64,000 nucleotides of DNA from Lamellibrachia satsuma (lineage: Eukaryota; Annelida; Polychaeta; Sabellida; Siboglinidae): contig BSQZ01000006.1 of the NCBI GenBank assembly GCA_033239005.1, positions 6,605,001 through 6,669,000 of the forward strand, written 5' to 3'. Each line of letters opens with the position of its first letter. Position 1 is the first letter of the stretch. The position numbers and the translations under genes were made by a program. Below, in pieces: positions 59,925-64,000 of this stretch. The notes beneath the pieces are model-generated. The model saw nothing but the letters and a program-made list of their open reading frames with translations. It was not told the origin of the DNA and did not search any database.

Positions 59925-62305
59925 TTTGATTTTGTCCTTTTATAATATCAGCACAGGGAAATAAAAAGCAGGAATAAATAAATTCAGATAAATCTTACAA
60001 TGTAGATAATTACATTTTTTGCTTCGATTGGATCATTCATTTGGCTGTGTTTATATTCATATGTGAATATTTTTATGCTTTGGTACTGTTATGTTGAGCA
60101 TATTTCTAAAATACATAACACATCTAAATTGTGTGGAATATTTTCTTTTGTTGTAATGTGATTAAGAAAGGAGAGTGCAACTTTAAAGGTCAGCTACATT
60201 TTTTCACTTGTTTCATTTCAGAATAATTTTAAGAAAAATCGAACTGATCTAGTATCCACTACAACATGCGAGTTTGTTTGTGCAAATCTGTTATTTATCT
60301 TTGGTGAAATCATTCAATTATTTTGGACCAGATCTGGTCAATATTTGCCAAAAAAGGGCAAAAGTGGTCCGGGCCCTACATACTATATCATAACGCTATT
60401 CCCACTATTGCAAGTTACTAGATCTAATGATCAAAGAAAAATCTTTCGATGATTGTAACTAAAGTATGCAGTCTTTTATTAAACCTGACTGCATATTACT
60501 TAAACTATTCACACACTACACATTTTAATATCAGTGAACCTGATTAGTGATGATCCAAATGAATTGAGGAGAGAGTTTTAAGTTTGTATAAGCATATGAT
60601 CAGCGTTGTTCAGAGTTTGATCAGAATGATCCAACTTGACAGGTTGTACAGAGAACAAGGTTGTTGCAGGCACTTACAACAACCAGTACATGGTGGTCGA
60701 TCTAAAGAAGGTTCACCTCGGTCGCACCATTGATGACAACGCCCTCTGGGTGGTAGAACAAATACCAGGGCTCGTCGTTGGAGCAGATCAAACTCCCACT
60801 CTCAGAACAGGTAGGTTAGAAGTGGCTCCTATGATAGCGACCAAGCCTGGTTTTGGTAGCAGTCTCCCTGACCCGTAATGAATTTCTGTTATCTTTGAAA
60901 ATCCTACTCTACATTACATATGGAATATTATGGATAAAAGTATAATAATTTTTTGTTTGTTTTGTGATTGTATGAAATTATCGTGTGTGTATATGTTTGT
61001 ATGTAATTTGTGCATATGTTTGCTATTGTTATGGGTCAAACAAAGCACAACTTCATGACAACAACATGCCTTACATCCTGATTAATGCAGTAGTTTTATA
61101 TAAGATTTAAATAAGGAGAAGTGCTAGGAAACATGTTTCTTTATTCAAAATTAAAGTGATGTATTCTAAAGGTTTGTGGTTTGCGAAAATGCTGTAATAA
61201 TTAAGGAGAAGGATGTTTGGCTATGTCTCGTTGTCTCATGTTTATTAATGGGAAGTGTATGATGTATGGTGTTTTTTACATTTGTTCGAGTAATTCTCTA
61301 ACGTTCATATACATTGTATCTAACTATCTAGATGGATGAAAAACAGTAGATGTCTGTTGTAGGCCACTATTGAGGTGTATGTGGCTCCACCTGGTGTCTC
61401 AGGTCACTGGTGTGACCTGTCTGTAGCTCCACCTAGTGTCTATTTGAGGACACTGATCTGTCATGTATGTGTCTCCACCTGTTGTGTATTTGAAGTCACT
61501 GGTTTGACCTGTCTGTAGTGCCACCTAGTGTATATCGTAGACCTCTGATCTGGTGTATCTGTGGCTCCATCTGGTGTATCTTGCAGGCTACTGGCCCTCG
61601 TACAACGTGCCATTCTATGAGGAGGTGTATAACCGAAGTGGCTACCCGGGTGTAGTGAAAGAACACGGCACCGACTTCTCCTACCAGCTCGCTCCTAGGG
61701 CGAAGATCTTCCGCCGCGACCAGGGCAAGGTGCTCAACATGGCTGACATGAAGGCCATCATGCGATACAACGGTGCGATATCTGCCACAAATATGTCAAC
61801 AACATCTGGAATGTCGGGGTGGTCATTGAAACAGTCATACCTGTGCTGTGCTTTCATAGAACAAGTTGAATTACCTACACATTAAAAGTGCTATAATTAT
61901 GCATTTTGGCCAAGGTTGAAGAGTTGCAAATTGATGAAGTTTCAGATGGCGAAGCACAGGATGCTTACTCTCTACCTTTAGAGAGAATAATCTGCTTTCT
62001 CGTGCATATGAAGGTGATATTTTGAAATAATGATCTAATACAATCTGCATTATTTTGTTGTTACAATTAGAATTTGAGACACCGAATTAATTAAGGCAAT
62101 AGCAATTATTATTTTGACTATAAAACAGCATGTTTTCAGCACATAATTAGTAGTGACTGCAATATTGATGCTACAGTTTAAAATATGTTGTTGTGTTTCA
62201 GATTACAAAACTGATCCCTATTCTGAGGGACAGCCATGTAATACGATATGTTGCCGTGGTGACCTAGCCGAACACCCTGGGCCATTTGGTTGCTATGACA
62301 CCAAG
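47094..62305 (+). CDS. PLBD1: Phospholipase B-like protein (PLBD1-type), nine exons, 3' end outside window
   Basis: Lysosomal N-terminal-nucleophile hydrolase family (LAMA/PLBD), thought to deacylate phospholipids. Coding exons: 47094-47169, 53394-53613, 55586-55811, 56275-56436, 57566-57710, 59609-59809, 60670-60810, 61587-61772, 62202-62305. All have GT-AG borders and the reading frame is kept through every junction (1461 nt, 487 codons). Exon 1 encodes a signal peptide ([21 protein letters not shown]). GHCSALVK carries the presumed autocatalytic nucleophile, Cys223. Other family landmarks are [65 protein letters not shown] and PCNTICCR. Vertebrate PLBD1 has about 550 residues, so about 60 are missing, probably one more exon beyond 64000. 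Introns hold many transposon fragments, but no exon is damaged. PLBD2 is the alternative; the sequence landmarks fit PLBD1 better. Confidence 0.9.
47630..48290 (-). mobile_element. CR1/L2-like LINE, 3' part of RT only
   Basis: The minus strand reads [12 protein letters not shown], then [27 protein letters not shown], then after a shift [32 protein letters not shown] and [17 protein letters not shown]. This is the C-terminal portion of a LINE RT, a different subfamily from the copy at 42 kb. 5'-truncated, in PLBD intron 1, antisense to the gene. Confidence 0.85.
48390..48612. repeat. degenerate repeat with AGAGCAGCTCT palindromes
   Basis: Units of about 45-70 bp carry (T)TCTTATTCxC then GGAGCAGCTCTGCAAATTAC, at about 48412, 48470, 48508 and 48588. 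The core AGAGCAGCTCT is a perfect palindrome. A related sequence in the opposite sense (CTGCTCTGCGAATAAGGATAAC and GAGCAGCTCCGC) is at about 49862-49915. Confidence 0.7.
48620..50078. other. intron 1 sequence; dispersed repeat module at about 49180-49375
   Basis: AT-rich. The segment CTACATGCTAACACAAACAT ... TGAAATCCTGGCACAGCAAACTAA is a copy of the repeat family at 21.9-22.6 kb. No coding was recognised. Confidence 0.65.
50079..51400 (+). mobile_element. LINE fragment: ORF1 and start of APE endonuclease
   Basis: Plus strand: an acidic N-terminal segment with [15 protein letters not shown] (about 50230), a 26-bp minisatellite, then [19 protein letters not shown] (about 50590-50650). The latter is the start of the RRM-like domain common to LINE ORF1 proteins. 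From about 51030, [17 protein letters not shown], then [15 protein letters not shown] and FSGVVWITF follow. These are N-terminal blocks of the APE endonuclease (the E of NEIKPK is the usual metal-binding Glu). Several stops and frameshifts make it inactive. Same sense as PLBD, in intron 1. Confidence 0.8.
50303..50536. repeat. 26-bp minisatellite, 9 copies, inside LINE ORF1
   Basis: CACAGCAGACATTCCCAAGA plus CCTGAC/CCTGGC repeats exactly nine times (234 bp). TGACC and TGGCC variants largely alternate. Confidence 0.96.
51870..52990 (+). mobile_element. Second LINE fragment: 2A-like peptide, PHD-like finger and RT start
   Basis: At 51905-51931 the frame reads [14 protein letters not shown], a 2A-like ribosome-skipping motif (D-V-x-x-N-P-G-P). 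It continues [20 protein letters not shown], a Cys-rich finger of the type found at the ORF start of some CR1/L2-clade LINEs. Further on, [15 protein letters not shown] (about 52590) and [20 protein letters not shown] with [12 protein letters not shown] (52736-52860) match the RT N-terminal region. The endonuclease is missing and frames are broken, so this is an internally deleted relic. Confidence 0.75.
53394..53613 (+). CDS. PLBD1: PLBD exon 2
   Basis: Acceptor TGTCTGCTTTCAG and donor AAG/GTAAGAA. Encodes GYFNN-like [19 protein letters not shown] and [11 protein letters not shown], family landmarks near the N-terminus. Confidence 0.92.
53614..54376. other. PLBD intron 2 sequence; nothing recognised
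   Basis: No exon or known repeat was recognised between exon 2 and the 54-bp minisatellite. Confidence 0.6.
54377..54916. repeat. 54-bp minisatellite, exactly 10 copies
   Basis: Units start GTGTTCATGTTACATCAG and end GGCTACAACTTCATT. The array is 540 bp, exactly ten units, with substitutions at only a few sites (ATGAGC/ATAAGC, GGAGGC/GGAAGC). The plus frame is open over an 18-residue hydrophobic repeat ([18 protein letters not shown]). It lies in PLBD intron 2 and in-frame translation continues to 55045, but no splice signals include it. Confidence 0.96.
55586..55811 (+). CDS. PLBD1: PLBD exon 3
   Basis: Acceptor TTCTTTCCCCAG and donor TGG/GTACGC. Encodes [12 protein letters not shown] through [21 protein letters not shown]. 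Confidence 0.92.
55978..56243. repeat. 49-bp minisatellite, 5.4 copies
   Basis: ATTGAAGCCCATAATAGATC then ATATGTTGTGCTAGTTTGTG and TAGCCAAAC repeat at a 49-bp period in PLBD intron 3. The array ends about 30 bp before the exon 4 acceptor. Confidence 0.95.
56275..56436 (+). CDS. PLBD1: PLBD exon 4 (nucleophile Cys)
   Basis: Acceptor TTCTCTTGTTTCAG and donor AAG/GTAGGC. Encodes [15 protein letters not shown] and ends GHCSALVK, where the Cys is the expected N-terminal nucleophile after autoprocessing. Confidence 0.93.
56526..57150 (-). mobile_element. LINE ORF2 C-terminal fragment
   Basis: The minus strand reads [11 protein letters not shown], then F-x-x-L-G-S-like remnants with a short duplication. 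Then [49 protein letters not shown] and [13 protein letters not shown] follow. This is the C-terminal layout of a LINE type ending YLGS...LLYGxETW...F...CLRRIL.I.W...I.NEE...GRPK.TWRRT. Internal stops are present. In PLBD intron 4, antisense. Confidence 0.75.
56981..57069. repeat. two-copy 46-bp direct repeat
   Basis: CAGTCTCCATCGTTGGACAA plus TACACTACCAAGGTAGATGAA is duplicated in tandem (second copy CAGTCTCCATTGTTGGACAT...). It lies inside the LINE fragment. Confidence 0.85.
57288..57510. repeat. 74-bp tandem repeat, 3 copies
   Basis: AGGACAGGTCAACACAAAGT starts copies at about 57288, 57362 and 57436, sharing GTGACACGTGCTTACA and GTGCTTATGTTGATGGTT. Each unit carries an E-box-like ACACGTGC. 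The array ends about 55 bp before the exon 5 acceptor. Confidence 0.93.
57566..57710 (+). CDS. PLBD1: PLBD exon 5
   Basis: Acceptor TTCCTGTGCCAG and donor CCAG/GTAAGA. Encodes [17 protein letters not shown] and ISFSSYPG. The 3' splice site falls in the reading frame expected from exon 4. Confidence 0.93.
57789..57826. repeat. (CTGT)n microsatellite
   Basis: About eight CTGT tetranucleotides just downstream of PLBD exon 5. Confidence 0.93.
57873..58639. repeat. 48-bp minisatellite, 16 copies
   Basis: GTGACTGGGGGCCCATCAGA then TGGATGTGGAGCCTCTGTAA and TCAGTAAA repeat at 48 bp in PLBD intron 5. A recurring variant, GTGACCTGGGGCCCTTGAGA, appears every three to five units, hinting at higher-order duplication. 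Part is open as a 16-residue repeat ([16 protein letters not shown]), but the variant unit has a TGA. Confidence 0.96.
58640..59143. other. PLBD intron 5 sequence; nothing recognised
   Basis: AT-rich intronic sequence without recognised coding or repeats. Confidence 0.6.
59144..59400 (-). mobile_element. LINE RT fragment
   Basis: The minus strand reads [20 protein letters not shown], then CRAAYAQ and [12 protein letters not shown]. This matches the N-L-G-V-x-x-D...L-x-x-x-H-I...C-x-x-A...V-x-S-R-L-D-Y-C region downstream of the LINE RT catalytic core. The fragment is short and antisense to PLBD. Confidence 0.65.
59455..59545 (+). mobile_element. CR1-like LINE 3'-terminal fragment
   Basis: TGTTGGACTCTCGATAAACC, CTTGTCCACTTGTCATTTGG and GGCAATCTTGTTAA match, in plus orientation, the 3' ends at 31822-31960 and 42131-42270. 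It is about 65-120 bp upstream of PLBD exon 6. Confidence 0.7.
59609..59809 (+). CDS. PLBD1: PLBD exon 6
   Basis: Acceptor GTGTGATGTAG (weak pyrimidine tract) and donor CTG/GTATGT. Encodes [20 protein letters not shown] and [14 protein letters not shown]. Confidence 0.9.
59816..59938. repeat. (TA)n tracts within a perfect inverted repeat
   Basis: AGGACAAAATCAAAT at 59853-59867 is the exact reverse complement of ATTTGATTTTGTCCT at 59924-59938. The space between is mainly (TA)n, itself self-complementary, so the whole 86-bp segment can fold into one hairpin. A second TA tract precedes it. It lies in PLBD intron 6, close to the donor. Confidence 0.85.
59940..60642. other. PLBD intron 6 sequence; nothing recognised
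   Basis: AT-rich intronic sequence; no exon or repeat recognised. Confidence 0.6.
60670..60810 (+). CDS. PLBD1: PLBD exon 7
   Basis: Acceptor AAGGTTGTTGCAG and donor ACAG/GTAGGT. This acceptor gives [15 protein letters not shown], as in the family. An in-frame alternative AG 27 bp upstream (after 60642) would add nine residues and is disfavoured. Confidence 0.88.
60811..61586. other. PLBD intron 7; degenerate CCACCTxGTGT repeats at about 61370-61580
   Basis: TGTGGCTCCACCTGGTGT-like units recur at roughly 45-50-bp spacing with considerable divergence, ending at the exon 8 acceptor. The rest is AT-rich. Confidence 0.6.
61587..61772 (+). CDS. PLBD1: PLBD exon 8
   Basis: Acceptor TGTATCTTGCAG and donor AACG/GTGCGA. 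Encodes [20 protein letters not shown] and [15 protein letters not shown]. Confidence 0.93.
62202..62305 (+). CDS. PLBD1: PLBD exon 9
   Basis: Acceptor TTGTTGTGTTTCAG and donor CCAAG/GTGATG. Encodes [19 protein letters not shown] and ends GCYDTK. The terminal exon (about 60 residues) is not in the window. Confidence 0.92.
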
Positions 62306-62479
62306 GTGATGCACGTGTTTGTGTACATTGGGTTAACGGCTTTCTGTATGGCTAATTGCTCCTACCTAACAACCGACTTCTCAACAAACTATCACAAACT
62401 CGGTTTTCCTCCTGTTTTTAGGATAACCTTTTTCTAGATTAATAATGTTTGGAAGGTACAAAGTCTTATTGTTTTTATT

Positions 62480-62622
62480 GTAAACTCATTTTATATAGTA
62501 TAAACTATAACTATTCTAACATGTTATATGGCATAAACTAACTATTCTAACATGTTATATAGTATAAACTATAACTATTCTAACATGTTATATGGTATAA
62601 ACTATAACTATTCTAACATTTT
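62480..62622. repeat. about 35-bp tandem repeat, 4 copies
   Basis: GTATAAACTATAACTATTCT then AACATGTTATAT repeats four times with small deletions. Confidence 0.88.
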
Positions 62623-62719
62623 GACTGAGCAAACATGTTCAATGAACCACAATGTCTAAATATAATTTGACCATTATCTGATGATGAAATACAAAAATAC
62701 AAACAACAAAATGTGTATT

Positions 62720-64000
62720 TTTAGTTAGGAAATACAGGGAGTTAATTAGAAGAGCTAAGCAGACACAGTTGAGCAGATAATTCTATCAGGGATTCTACCG
62801 GTAATGGGAAGCAGAGGACAGGGATATTTGCTGGAGGATGTCAATTAACACATCAGTTCAGCAGGGAAGAGGAAGTTGGATTTGTGGGGATGTTTTGTTG
62901 GGAGGGCTAATATGTACATGAGGGATGGGCTTCATCTTAGTGGAAAGGGTGCAGTAGTGTTTGCTGATGAACTCTCAGCAGCAGTTGACAGCGGCATGGG
63001 AAGCATCAAAAATATTTTTGGTAGCAAACATTGTTTAAACTAGAAGCACAGGGGAGTTACTTAGAGGTGCCTCAAACAGGACAAGAGGCTACTAGTGCAC
63101 ACAAACCAGTAACAAAATGTCTGGAAAACATTTCTGAAACTGGTTATAAATGTGTGTGTTTAAATGCAAGGAGCATACTAAATAAGAAAAACGAATTAAA
63201 CATGGTAGAGGATATCAACTCTCACATAATTGGTATAAACGAATCATGGGCCAACAAAGACATATCAGATGCTGAATTAGGACTGACAGGATATGTAATG
63301 TTTACGAGAGATAAAATAGGAAGAAGGGGAGAGGGAGTCATTTAATATATTAAAGAATCTATTCAAACTTACAAAATAAAATTAGAAAGGGAAGCAAATT
63401 GCGATGAAGCTGTTTGATGTAATATAGTTACAGGACATTTGACATTAACTATTGGATTAGTTTACTGAAGTCCAAACATAAACAAAGAGGATAACAGAAA
63501 ATTACAAAACTCTATAAAAGAAGTGAGTAAAGGTGAATACATCATAATGCGAGATTTTAACCATGGACACATACAATAGAAATCTCTAGAGAGTACAGGG
63601 AGTGAGGACCAACAGTTTTACTTTTAATTCAGGATAGCTTCCATGGGAGAGAATGTATTAGATTTAGTTTTGTATTCACAAAATTAATTAGTGGACAGTG
63701 TCAAAATACATGAGCCATTGGGTAACAGTGATCATAACCAAATACATTTTTACATCAAAGTAAAATCAGAAAGCACAAATAAAAAAAAGAAATACTTGTC
63801 AAAAGAAGCTATTAGAAAATAGCTAGAGCTAGACGAGTGATCACCAGTAGATATTATATAGTTAGATTTTCAGAAAGCTTTTGACAAAGTGCCACATCAA
63901 AGATTACTACTTAAATTAAAAGCCCATGGTATCGGGGATGGTATAATCGACTGGATAGAACAATAGCTGACTGACAGAAGACAGCATGTTCTAGTAGATG
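62720..64000 (+). mobile_element. CR1-like LINE copy with ORF1 esterase end, APE and RT start; runs off window
   Basis: Plus strand: VGRANMYMRDGLHLSGKGAV at about 62909 resembles the C-terminal D-x-x-H block of the SGNH esterase found in CR1-type ORF1 proteins. The APE endonuclease N-terminus follows at 63150-63345 (YKCVCLNARSILNKKNEL, then GINESWANKDISD, with E the metal ligand). After stops come DFNHGHIQ and GNSDHNQIHFYI at about 63550-63750. An internal deletion then joins SKEAIRK to SPVDII and LDFQKAFDKVPHQRLLLKLK at about 63845. The RT part is nearly identical to the copy at 42-44.5 kb. In-frame stops make it inactive. Same sense as PLBD, in the last visible intron. Confidence 0.85.

Noticed and set aside
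60643..60669. Longer PLBD exon 7 starting at 60643 (adds CTENKVVA)
   Set aside because: The acceptor at 60669 (TTGTTGCAG) restores the family-typical SGTYNNQYM junction with better fit.

Overview
This is nuclear DNA from an animal: spliced genes with GT-AG introns, (TA)n microsatellites, many minisatellites, and several clades of degraded non-LTR retrotransposons. An allatostatin-A-type receptor, an ADAM10-like protease and the dense CR1-like content suggest a protostome invertebrate, most likely a lophotrochozoan. That placement is inference and the species is not identifiable by eye.

Three host genes can be supported. (1) 16434-17552 (+): an intronless allatostatin-A/galanin-like neuropeptide GPCR of 372 residues. 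(2) 32220-34847 (-): an intronless, complete 875-residue ADAM10-like membrane metalloprotease. Its cytoplasmic tail carries a segment resembling a CUE-type ubiquitin-binding domain, and this is the most unusual protein feature seen here. (3) 47094 to beyond 62305 (+): a phospholipase B-like (PLBD1-type) lysosomal hydrolase, reconstructed here as nine exons. They include a remote signal-peptide exon 6.2 kb upstream of exon 2, with two CLEAR/E-box-like motifs about 100 bp before the start codon. The last exon lies outside the window.

The rest is repeats and transposon debris. 0.2-16 kb: a THAP-like fragment, a LINE whose reverse transcriptase (RT) reading frame runs into a 36-bp minisatellite (about 21 copies), a 59-bp minisatellite (about 36 copies), and LINE 3' ends. 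17.5-24.8 kb: microsatellites and minisatellites. 24.8-28.9 kb: a decayed Ty3/Gypsy-type element on the minus strand (gag, protease, RT, integrase C-terminus, with RNase H and the integrase core missing), followed by a TatD-nuclease-like pseudogene. 36.7-45.4 kb: a TIR element with TA target duplication, dispersed inverted repeats, a 22-bp minisatellite, and a 3.9-kb inverted-repeat structure with a 5'-truncated CR1-like LINE nested inside. 47.2-64 kb: PLBD introns filled with at least six LINE fragments, one with a 2A-like peptide and one with an SGNH-esterase-like ORF1 end, and several minisatellites.

The three genes are functionally unrelated (neuropeptide signalling, membrane shedding, lysosomal degradation) and nothing suggests co-regulation. 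No tRNA, rRNA, CRISPR or bacterial-type operon was seen. All identifications come from reading translated motifs, without database searches.
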